From assembly GCA_958404085.1 (NCBI GenBank), contig CATXZX010000004.1:1-16369 (forward strand): a stretch of DNA of 16,369 nt, read 5' to 3'. The notes beneath the pieces were generated by a model, which worked only from the letters and a program-made list of their open reading frames with translations, ran no database searches and was not told the origin of the DNA. The stretch comes from an uncultured Prevotellaceae bacterium. GTDB lineage: Bacteria > Bacteroidota > Bacteroidia > Bacteroidales > Bacteroidaceae. This document shows positions 8,359 through 14,665 of the stretch, in pieces (position 1 is the first letter of the stretch; each line of letters opens with the position of its first letter). Position numbers and translations under genes: made by a program.

Positions 8359-8409
8359 CTGAAAAATGCAATCAGCCATACTCTTTTTATTTATTTTTGT
8401 ACCTGAAAT

Positions 8410-8440
8410 TTTAAAGGCCCGTATTTTTTATGTATTTTTG
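8410..8440 (+). promoter_or_regulatory. Predicted promoter of the nqr operon
   Basis: TTTA (8410-8413), 19 bases, then TATTTTTG (8433-8440): an exact TAnnTTTG -7 box with a one-mismatch -33 box at the preferred spacing. Expected start near 8447, giving a leader of about 28 bases before nqrA ATG 8475. Confidence 0.65.
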
Positions 8441-8474
8441 CGCCAACTATAAAATATATTAATGACAGTACTTT

Positions 8475-9827
8475 ATGACAAGAACAATTAAGTTGCGTAA
8501 AGGATTGGATATCAATTTAAGCGGGGTCTCTGAGAAAAAAAATGAGACTTTATCCGGGTCGGTGCTGTATGCGCTCAATCCGGATGACTTTGTCGGCATT
8601 ACTCCTAAATTAGTGGTTCATGAGGGCGACAAAGTAATGATTGGTTCCCCTCTTTTCGTTAACAAACATTTTCCTGAAGAATGTTTTGTTTCACCGGTAA
8701 GTGGCGTGGTTTCTGCCATTGTGCGTGGGGATCGTAGGAAAATCCTCAGCATACAAGTTAGTCCTGATAAGGAACAAAGAAGTCGCGAGTTTGAAAAAGT
8801 GGATGTGAATACTGTTTCGGCCGATGGCATGATTCAGTTGTTGGCATCTTCGGGATTACTCGGTTTTGTCAGACAACGTCCGTACGATGTTACGGCAAAT
8901 CCATCGGATCGTCCGCGCGATATATTTGTTTCCGCATTCAGTTCCATGCCGTTAGCAGCTGATTTCAGTTATGTTGTGCAGGGGCAGGAAACGGTTTTCC
9001 AAAAAGGTATTACGGCCCTGTCGCGAATAGCTTCTGTGCATGTAGGTATATCTCCGGCTCAGGAAACGACATTTCTGGCATCGCTTGAGAATGCAGAAGT
9101 CACGGTATTCGATGGTCCCAACCCCGCAGGAAATGTCGGTGTTCAGATTAATAATGTCGCTCCGATTAATAAGGGTGAAATTGTTTGGACGGTCGGTGCG
9201 GAAGAGGTTATTTTTATCGGTCGCCTGATCGAAACCGGTAAGGTCGATTTAACACGTACAGTAGCAGTCGCAGGTTCTGAAATACTACGGCCGGCTTATT
9301 ATCGGGTGCCGGTGGGAATCAACTTGTCTGCTCTTTTGTCCGGTCAGTTGAAGAAAAAAGATCATGTACGTATAATTAACGGAAATCCTTTGGTGGGTAT
9401 CCGTACGGACATCAACGGTTTCTTGGCTGCTCATGCAACTGAAGTTACGGCGATACCCGAGGGTGACGATGTACATGAAATGCTTGGATGGATACGTCCC
9501 CGTCTTAATCAGTTCTCAACGAGCCGTTCTTATTTCAGCTGGCTGTTCGGAAAAGGAAAATCATATACGTTGGATGCCCGTATCAAGGGAGGTGAACGCC
9601 ACATCATTATGAGTGGCGAGTACGATCGGGTGTTCCCAATGGATATATATGCCGGTTATCTTATCAAAGCAATTATTACGGGCGATATAGACCGGATGGA
9701 GGCTTTGGGTATCTATGAAGTGGCACCCGAGGATTTTGCAGTGGCAGAATTCGTAGATTCTTCTAAACTTGAACTTCAGCGTATTGTACGTCAAGGTCTT
9801 GATATGTTACGCAAGGAAATGGCATAA
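8475..9827 (+). CDS. nqrA: Na+-translocating NADH:quinone oxidoreductase subunit A
   Basis: Peripheral cytoplasmic-side subunit of the NQR complex, which oxidises NADH, reduces membrane quinone (menaquinone is usual in Bacteroidota) and exports Na+. At 450 residues it matches the family (about 446 in Vibrio). No membrane helix is seen. The N-terminus RTIKLRKGLDINLSG is characteristic, followed at about 35-100 by a barrel-sandwich (lipoyl-like) domain: VVHEGDKVMIGSPLF, then VSPVSGVVSAIVRGDRRKIL. A central segment (GPNPAGNVGVQINNVAPINKG) and a C-terminal end near MLRKEMA complete the RnfC-related fold. First gene of nqrABCDEF, 20 bases ahead of nqrB, with the operon promoter just upstream. Confidence 0.97.
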   Translation: MTRTIKLRKGLDINLSGVSEKKNETLSGSVLYALNPDDFVGITPKLVVHEGDKVMIGSPLFVNKHFPEECFVSPVSGVVSAIVRGDRRKILSIQVSPDKEQRSREFEKVDVNTVSADGMIQLLASSGLLGFVRQRPYDVTANPSDRPRDIFVSAFSSMPLAADFSYVVQGQETVFQKGITALSRIASVHVGISPAQETTFLASLENAEVTVFDGPNPAGNVGVQINNVAPINKGEIVWTVGAEEVIFIGRLIETGKVDLTRTVAVAGSEILRPAYYRVPVGINLSALLSGQLKKKDHVRIINGNPLVGIRTDINGFLAAHATEVTAIPEGDDVHEMLGWIRPRLNQFSTSRSYFSWLFGKGKSYTLDARIKGGERHIIMSGEYDRVFPMDIYAGYLIKAIITGDIDRMEALGIYEVAPEDFAVAEFVDSSKLELQRIVRQGLDMLRKEMA

Positions 9828-9847
9828 TACAAACAAATCTATCATCA

Positions 9848-11011
9848 ATGAATGCATTAAGAAAGTATATAGATAAGATCAAACCGAATTTTGAAGAGGG
9901 AGGCAAGTTATACGCATTCCGTTCTGTTTTTGATGGTTTTGAGACTTTTTTGTTTGTTCCGAATACGACAACACGTATCGGGACTCATGTTCACGATGCA
10001 ATAGACTCAAAGCGTATTATGTCTATTGTAGTCATAGCCCTTATTCCGGCTTTATTGTTCGGAATGTATAATGTGGGTTATCAGAATTATTTGGCCGCAG
10101 GTACTGACGGGACATTTGTAGATATGTTCATGTTCGGTTTTCTGGCAGTTCTGCCTAAAATTATTGTTTCTTATGTGGTCGGACTCGGAATAGAGTTCGT
10201 GGTAGCTCAATGGAAGAATGAGGAAATTCAGGAAGGTTTTCTCGTTTCAGGAATGTTGATCCCTCTGATTGTTCCGATTGGTTGCCCTCTTTGGATTTTG
10301 GCATTGGCCACAGCTTTTGCCGTAATTTTTGCCAAAGAAATTTTTGGTGGAACGGGTATGAATATATTTAATGTAGCACTTGTGACCCGTGCATTTCTGT
10401 TCTTTTCCTATCCAAGCCAAATGAGCGGTGAATCGGTATGGGTGGCTAAAGATGCGATTCTCGGATTCGGTAATACATTGCCTGACGGATTTACGGCTGC
10501 AACTCCATTGGGAGCTGTCGGTGCCGGACTTCCGGTCAATGCTTCTCTTTGTGACATGGTTGTCGGTCTCATTCCGGGGTCTATTGGCGAAACAAGTGTA
10601 ATTGCCATCGCAATAGGCGCGGTGATCCTTTTGTGGACGGGGATTGCAAGTTGGAAAACGATGGTAAGCGTTTTCGTGGGTGGTGCTTTGACAGCGGCGT
10701 TATTCCATGCGGTTTCACCCGAATTGTCACCGCTGACATGGTATGAACACATCGTATTGGGAGGTTTCTGTTTTGGAGCTGTATTCATGGCCACAGATCC
10801 TGTGACAAGCGCTCGGACGGAACCTGGTAAATATATTTTCGGTTTTTTGATTGGAGTTGTCGCCATTCTGATCCGTATTTTAAATCCGGGATACCCTGAA
10901 GGTATGATGCTCGCTATTTTGTTAATGAATATTTTTGCTCCTTTGATTGACTATTTCTTTGTACAGAGCAATATCAATAAACGTGCGAAAAGAGTTCGTG
11001 CAGTTAACTAA
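9848..11011 (+). CDS. nqrB: Na+-translocating NADH:quinone oxidoreductase subunit B
   Basis: Main integral-membrane subunit, carrying covalent FMN and riboflavin and forming part of the Na+ path. At 387 residues it is slightly shorter than the Vibrio form (about 415). A soluble N-terminus is followed by about ten hydrophobic segments from residue 57 on. Recognisable motifs are FGGTGMNIFNVAL (166-178), ATDPVTSARTEPGK (315-328), and NPGYPEGMMLAILLMNIFAP (346-365). The expected phosphoester-FMN threonine is T219 in DGFTAAT (213-219), fitting the ApbE flavin-transferase pattern Dxx(s/t)gA(T/S) but with Ala in place of the usual Gly. Twenty-four bases separate it from nqrC. Confidence 0.97.
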   Translation: MNALRKYIDKIKPNFEEGGKLYAFRSVFDGFETFLFVPNTTTRIGTHVHDAIDSKRIMSIVVIALIPALLFGMYNVGYQNYLAAGTDGTFVDMFMFGFLAVLPKIIVSYVVGLGIEFVVAQWKNEEIQEGFLVSGMLIPLIVPIGCPLWILALATAFAVIFAKEIFGGTGMNIFNVALVTRAFLFFSYPSQMSGESVWVAKDAILGFGNTLPDGFTAATPLGAVGAGLPVNASLCDMVVGLIPGSIGETSVIAIAIGAVILLWTGIASWKTMVSVFVGGALTAALFHAVSPELSPLTWYEHIVLGGFCFGAVFMATDPVTSARTEPGKYIFGFLIGVVAILIRILNPGYPEGMMLAILLMNIFAPLIDYFFVQSNINKRAKRVRAVN

Positions 11012-11035
11012 TTACCAACTAATGATACGAAATAA

Positions 11036-11737
11036 ATGAATACGAATAGCAATACATATACCATTGGGTATGCGTCGATTCTTGTTGTAGTCGTTGCGTT
11101 TTTGTTGGCTTTTGTTTCTAAGACGCTTGAACCCCAGTCGTTGGCCAATGAACGCATTGATAAGAAAAAACAAATCTTAGCCGCATTGAATGTACGTGGA
11201 GTAGACAATAATAAAGTTGAGGAAGAGTATGCCAAATATGTGGTGGCAGATCAGATAATAACGGCAGAAGGCGTTGTTAAGAATGAAGGAAAAGACAAAG
11301 ATCAGGCAGGGTTCTTGGTCGATACCAAAAACATATCGGACGAGTGTCTTCCTTTATATGTATGTTCTGTAAATGGTGAGACAAAATATGTGATACCTCT
11401 TTCCGGAAAAGGGCTTTGGGGAGCTATATGGGGGTATTTGGCGTTGAATGCAGATAAAAATACTGTGTATGGCGCTTATTTCTCCCACCAGAGTGAAACT
11501 GCCGGCTTGGGTGCGCGAATAACGGAAGAGACTTTCCAAAATGAGTTCCAAGGTAAAAAGTTGCATGAGGATAAGATGACAGATATTAAGTTGGAAGTGG
11601 CTAAATTCGGAAAGGCAACCAATGACACATTTCAGTGTGATGGTGTATCGGGAGCTACGCTTACGATGAATGGTATGACGGCCATGTTCCGCGAATGTTT
11701 GACCAAATATATTTCTTTTTTAACTGCAACAGAATAA
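11036..11737 (+). CDS. nqrC: Na+-translocating NADH:quinone oxidoreductase subunit C
   Basis: Membrane-anchored subunit with a periplasm-facing FMN-binding domain; it takes electrons from the NqrD/E iron-sulfur centre and passes them to NqrB FMN. There are 233 residues. One N-terminal helix (about 9-27, YTIGYASILVVVVAFLLAF) is followed by the soluble domain, including LSGKGLWGAIWGYLAL (122-137) and SETAGLGARITEE (153-165). The covalent FMN threonine is T208 in DGVSGATLT (202-210), an exact ApbE recognition motif. It lies 12 bases from nqrD, and no apbE is in the window, so flavinylation must depend on a gene elsewhere. Confidence 0.97.
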   Translation: MNTNSNTYTIGYASILVVVVAFLLAFVSKTLEPQSLANERIDKKKQILAALNVRGVDNNKVEEEYAKYVVADQIITAEGVVKNEGKDKDQAGFLVDTKNISDECLPLYVCSVNGETKYVIPLSGKGLWGAIWGYLALNADKNTVYGAYFSHQSETAGLGARITEETFQNEFQGKKLHEDKMTDIKLEVAKFGKATNDTFQCDGVSGATLTMNGMTAMFRECLTKYISFLTATE

Positions 11738-11749
11738 ATAAGAATAATT

Positions 11750-12376
11750 ATGGGTAAATTATTTTCTAAAGCAAATGGAGAAATATTCTCTAATTCTATA
11801 AATCTGAACAATCCTATAACAGTTCAGGTTCTGGGTATATGCTCGGCCTTGGCCGTAACTTCACAATTGATGCCAGCAATCGTAATGGGATTGTCGGTAA
11901 CGGTGATAACGGCATTTAGCAATGTGATCATATCGCTTCTTCGCAATACGATTCCCAATCGCATACGAATTATTGTACAGTTGGTTGTAGTCGCTGCACT
12001 TGTGACAATTGTAAGTATGGTACTGAAGGCTTTTGCTTACGATGTAAGTGTACAATTGTCTGTCTATGTCGGATTGATTATTACGAACTGTATCCTGATG
12101 GGGCGTCTGGAGGCTTTTGCCATGATGAACGGTCCGTGGGAAAGTTTCATTGACGGAGTCGGAAACGGAGTGGGATATGCTTTGATTTTAGTCATTGTAG
12201 GTGGTGTGCGCGAATTTTTCGGTTCCGGCGCATTACTTGGTTTCAAGATTCTTCCTTCCTGCATCTATGAATGGGGCTATTTGGACAATAGCATGATGAC
12301 GATGCCTGCTATGGCCTTGATTATCTTGGGTTGTGTCATATGGGCACATCGTGCATATACTGAAAAAAATAAATAA
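11750..12376 (+). CDS. nqrD: Na+-translocating NADH:quinone oxidoreductase subunit D
   Basis: Integral-membrane subunit of 208 residues with about six helices, pairing with NqrE in inverted topology. The two cysteines that share the intramembrane [2Fe-2S] centre with NqrE are C31 (GICSALAV) and C114 (ITNCILMGR), at positions equivalent to C29 and C112 of the Vibrio protein. Family motifs include NPITVQVLGIC, LITNCILMGRLEAFAM and GNGVGYALILVIVGGVREF. It is homologous to RnfE, but the surrounding nqrA, nqrB and nqrF settle the assignment. Confidence 0.97.
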   Translation: MGKLFSKANGEIFSNSINLNNPITVQVLGICSALAVTSQLMPAIVMGLSVTVITAFSNVIISLLRNTIPNRIRIIVQLVVVAALVTIVSMVLKAFAYDVSVQLSVYVGLIITNCILMGRLEAFAMMNGPWESFIDGVGNGVGYALILVIVGGVREFFGSGALLGFKILPSCIYEWGYLDNSMMTMPAMALIILGCVIWAHRAYTEKNK

Positions 12377-12400
12377 CGAAATTCCTAAAAGATTTTGATT

Positions 12401-13024
12401 ATGGATCATTCTATTAGCTTATTCATTCGTTCCATATTTGTGGACAACATGATATTTGCCTCTTTCTTAGGCATGTGTTCCTATTTAGCAGTATCTAAAA
12501 ATGTGAAAACCGCCTTTGGATTAGGAATTGCTGTTATTTTCGTACTTATGATAACAGTTCCGGTTGATTACCTTCTTCAGACGAAAGTGCTGAATGGTGG
12601 TATTGCAGGAATAGATCTTTCCTATTTGTCATTCATCTTGTTTATTGCCGTAATAGCAGGGTGTGTGCAACTTGTAGAAATGATTGTAGAGCGCTTTTCT
12701 CCGTCTCTTTATGCTGCATTAGGTATATTCTTACCGCTGATTGCCGTGAATTGTGCCATTATGGGTGCTTCGCTGTTTATGCAGATGCGTATTGAGATGG
12801 ATCCTACCACGAGTACACAGGCAATCCGTCATATCGGCGACGCATTTGTATATGCCGTTAGTTCGGGTATCGGTTGGTTGCTGGCCATTGTCGGTCTTGC
12901 TGCTATTAATGAGAAGATGGCATATACCAATGTACCAAAACCATTGCAAGGATTAGGCATAACGTTTATCACAGTAGGCCTGATGGCTATGGCGTTTATG
13001 TGTTTTTCAGGATTGAATATTTAA
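12401..13024 (+). CDS. nqrE: Na+-translocating NADH:quinone oxidoreductase subunit E
   Basis: Integral-membrane partner of NqrD, 207 residues with about six helices. ATG 12401 is preferred over the in-frame TTG two codons upstream (12395). With it the protein begins MDHSISLFIRSIFVDNM and the first iron-sulfur cysteine is C26 (LGMCSYLAV), the family position; the second is C118 (AVNCAIMGASLF). The C-terminal half shows the usual GIGWLLAIVGLAAINEKM segment. Spacing is 24 bases from nqrD and 12 from nqrF. RnfA is the homologous alternative, excluded by context. Confidence 0.97.
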   Translation: MDHSISLFIRSIFVDNMIFASFLGMCSYLAVSKNVKTAFGLGIAVIFVLMITVPVDYLLQTKVLNGGIAGIDLSYLSFILFIAVIAGCVQLVEMIVERFSPSLYAALGIFLPLIAVNCAIMGASLFMQMRIEMDPTTSTQAIRHIGDAFVYAVSSGIGWLLAIVGLAAINEKMAYTNVPKPLQGLGITFITVGLMAMAFMCFSGLNI

Positions 13025-13036
13025 AAAAGGAAAACA

Positions 13037-14311
13037 ATGGATTATAGTTTTATATTAGCAAGTATCGGAGTATTTCTTGTAATCATATTGGTTTTAGTTA
13101 TTGTCTTGTTAATCGCCAAGAAATATCTTTCTCCAAGCGGACAAGTGACGCTGACAATCAATGATAAAGAAAAACTGACGGTCAATCAAGGTGCAAGCGT
13201 GCTTGCCACTCTTTCGGAAAATGGCATTTACCTGCCTTCGGCATGTGGCGGAAAGGGTTCGTGCGCACAATGTAAATGCCAGATTATGGAAGGTGGCGGC
13301 GAAATTCTCGATGTAGAGAAAGGCCATTTTACGCGTAAACAGATAAAAGAACATTACCGGCTCGGTTGCCAGTGCAAGGTAAAAGGCGATTTAAGTATCA
13401 AGGTTCCCGAATCGGTATTGGGAGTCAAAGAGTGGGAGTGCGAGGTCATTTCCAATAAGAACGTTGCTACATTCATTAAGGAATTCATCGTGCAATTGCC
13501 AAAGGGCGAACATATGGATTTCATTCCAGGCTCTTATGCTCAGATTAAGATTCCGGCATACAAGATGGATTACGATAAGGATATAGACAAAGATCTCATT
13601 GGTGAAGAATACCTTCCGGCATGGCAAAAGTTCGGTCTGTTCGGTTTGAAGTGCGAGAATACCGAAGAAACTATTCGCGCATACTCAATGGCCAATTATC
13701 CGGCTGAGGGAGACCGCATCATGCTGACAGTACGCATCGCTACACCGCCGTTTAAACCGAAAGATCAGGGACCGGGATTTATGGATGTGATGCCGGGTAT
13801 AGCATCTTCGTACATATTCACATTAAAACCGGGTGATAAAGTAATCATGAGTGGCCCTTACGGCGATTTCCATCCGATTTTCGATTCTGAGAAAGAAATG
13901 ATGTGGGTTGGTGGTGGAGCCGGTATGGCCCCCCTACGTGCCCAGATTATGCACCTTACTAAAACATTGCATACGACGGACCGTAAGATGTCTTATTTCT
14001 ACGGTGCCCGTGCGCTCAATGAAGTGTTCTATTTGGAAGATTTCCTTCAGTTGGAAAAAGATTTCCCGAACTTCAGTTTCCATTTGGCATTGGATCGTCC
14101 CGATCCGGCTGCAGATGCTGCGGGAGTGAAGTACACTCCGGGATTTGTTCATCAGGTAATCTATAACACATATCTGAAGGATCATGAAACTCCTGAAGAC
14201 ATTGAGTATTACATGTGTGGGCCTGGTCCTATGTCGAAGGCTGTAGTTTCAATGCTTGAGAATCTGGGCGTTGAACCGGTAAGTATCATGTACGACAATT
14301 TCGGCGGATAA
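13037..14311 (+). CDS. nqrF: Na+-translocating NADH:quinone oxidoreductase subunit F
   Basis: NADH-oxidising entry subunit: NADH to FAD to [2Fe-2S], then to the membrane subunits. It has 424 residues (Vibrio about 408). One N-terminal helix (about 5-27) is followed by a plant-type ferredoxin domain with cysteines C70, C76, C79 and C111. Next comes a flavin domain with the FAD motif RAYSMANYP (214-222). The NAD-binding domain shows GGGAGMAPLRAQ (292-303) and MCGPGPM (393-399), and the protein ends in the typical YDNFGG. Last gene of the operon; a hairpin with a T tract starts about 20 bases after its stop codon. Confidence 0.98.
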   Translation: MDYSFILASIGVFLVIILVLVIVLLIAKKYLSPSGQVTLTINDKEKLTVNQGASVLATLSENGIYLPSACGGKGSCAQCKCQIMEGGGEILDVEKGHFTRKQIKEHYRLGCQCKVKGDLSIKVPESVLGVKEWECEVISNKNVATFIKEFIVQLPKGEHMDFIPGSYAQIKIPAYKMDYDKDIDKDLIGEEYLPAWQKFGLFGLKCENTEETIRAYSMANYPAEGDRIMLTVRIATPPFKPKDQGPGFMDVMPGIASSYIFTLKPGDKVIMSGPYGDFHPIFDSEKEMMWVGGGAGMAPLRAQIMHLTKTLHTTDRKMSYFYGARALNEVFYLEDFLQLEKDFPNFSFHLALDRPDPAADAAGVKYTPGFVHQVIYNTYLKDHETPEDIEYYMCGPGPMSKAVVSMLENLGVEPVSIMYDNFGG

Positions 14312-14332
14312 CACTCTTTAGAGAGTATATAT

Positions 14333-14372
14333 ACAGGAGATAGGCATTTTATGATGTTTATCTCCTGTTTTT
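14333..14372 (+). terminator. Intrinsic terminator of the nqr operon
   Basis: Perfect 10-bp stem acaggagata (14333-14342) with its complement at 14359-14368, a 16-base loop, then TTTT and a T-rich run (ttttgttgtt). It begins 22 bases after the nqrF stop codon. A smaller 5-bp hairpin (actct/agagt, 14313-14326) lies between. Confidence 0.82.
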
Positions 14373-14374
14373 GT

Positions 14375-14473
14375 TGTTATCGATATTCAGCCAAGACCAT
14401 TGATGGATTCTTGGTTTTGCCTCCGTCCGGCCGAATCCGTGTCATCCGGGCCTGTTATTTCGATATTCAGGCC
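14375..14473. repeat. Imperfect direct repeat pair flanking a hairpin segment
   Basis: TGTTATCGATATTCAGCC (14375-14392) recurs as TGTTAT-TT-CGATATTCAG-G-CC (14453-14473): identical apart from an inserted TT and an extra G, with the shared core cgatattcag exactly 80 bases apart. A shorter match, atattcag, appears again at 14582-14589. The second copy is also the loop and 3' arm of GGCCTG/CAGGCC (14449-14454 and 14468-14473). The origin is unclear: it could be a slipped duplication or a short dispersed element. Confidence 0.45.
14391..14418 (+). terminator. Possible second terminator hairpin after nqrF
   Basis: CCAAGA (14391-14396) pairs with TCTTGG (14409-14414), with an inner CCA/TGG pair around a TTGA loop and a two-base bulge, followed at once by TTTT (14415-14418). 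Weaker than the first hairpin; a back-up terminator is plausible. Confidence 0.4.
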
Positions 14474-14623
14474 TTCATTTTCAAATTATCAGGCTTTTGA
14501 TTAATTTTCGGGTAATCGCATTTTGGGTGCGTCTAACCGACGAAGCGTGTCTGTAATCTCGTTTTTATTTTCTCATGTCCTATATTCAGTGAGCGGAAAA
14601 TAGCAAGTTGCTGAAAAATATTG
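14419..14623. other. Gene-free stretch before the PBP gene
   Basis: With the terminators just before it, this makes about 350 bases without a supported gene. The only frames are short: a 49-codon plus-strand frame from ATG 14351 that runs through both hairpins, and a 22-codon minus-strand frame from ATG 14445. Both are probably chance. A small cgtc/gacg hairpin occurs near 14530-14543. Confidence 0.4.
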
Positions 14624-14631
14624 TAAATTTG
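14624..14631 (+). promoter_or_regulatory. Possible -7 box for the PBP gene
   Basis: TAAATTTG is an exact TAnnTTTG match 34 bases before ATG 14666. The sequence 19 bases further upstream (TAGC) is a poor -33 box, so this is a moderate prediction. Expected start near 14638. Confidence 0.45.
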
Positions 14632-14665
14632 CATGTGTCTTGCATTTAGATATCAAGTATAAGGT

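Larger units (their letters stand above)
8152..8379 (-). other. 75-codon open frame upstream of tamB, doubtful gene
   Basis: ATG 8379 to TAA 8152, in the same frame as tamB and separated from ATT 8151 by only the stop codon. The protein starts MADCIFQVAHLPSFQ, is Cys/His/Phe rich and ends in a hydrophobic tail (ILVCFYFPFRYFVVPLL). I recognise no family. An A-rich stretch precedes the ATG, as in many Bacteroidota genes, but I see no promoter for it, and the predicted tamB -7 box lies in its last codons. It may equally be untranslated regulatory DNA containing the inverted repeats listed separately. Confidence 0.2.

Noticed and set aside
10408..10866. 152-codon minus-strand frame inside nqrB
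   Set aside because: Antisense shadow of a confidently identified gene; low-complexity Pro/Thr/Ala composition, no recognisable family.
12395..12400. TTG start for nqrE two codons upstream of ATG
   Set aside because: ATG 12401 gives the family-standard N-terminus and cysteine position 26.
14351..14500. 49-codon plus-strand frame starting MMFISCFCCYRYSAK
   Set aside because: Starts inside the loop of the nqr terminator and runs across a second hairpin; no ribosome site or promoter.
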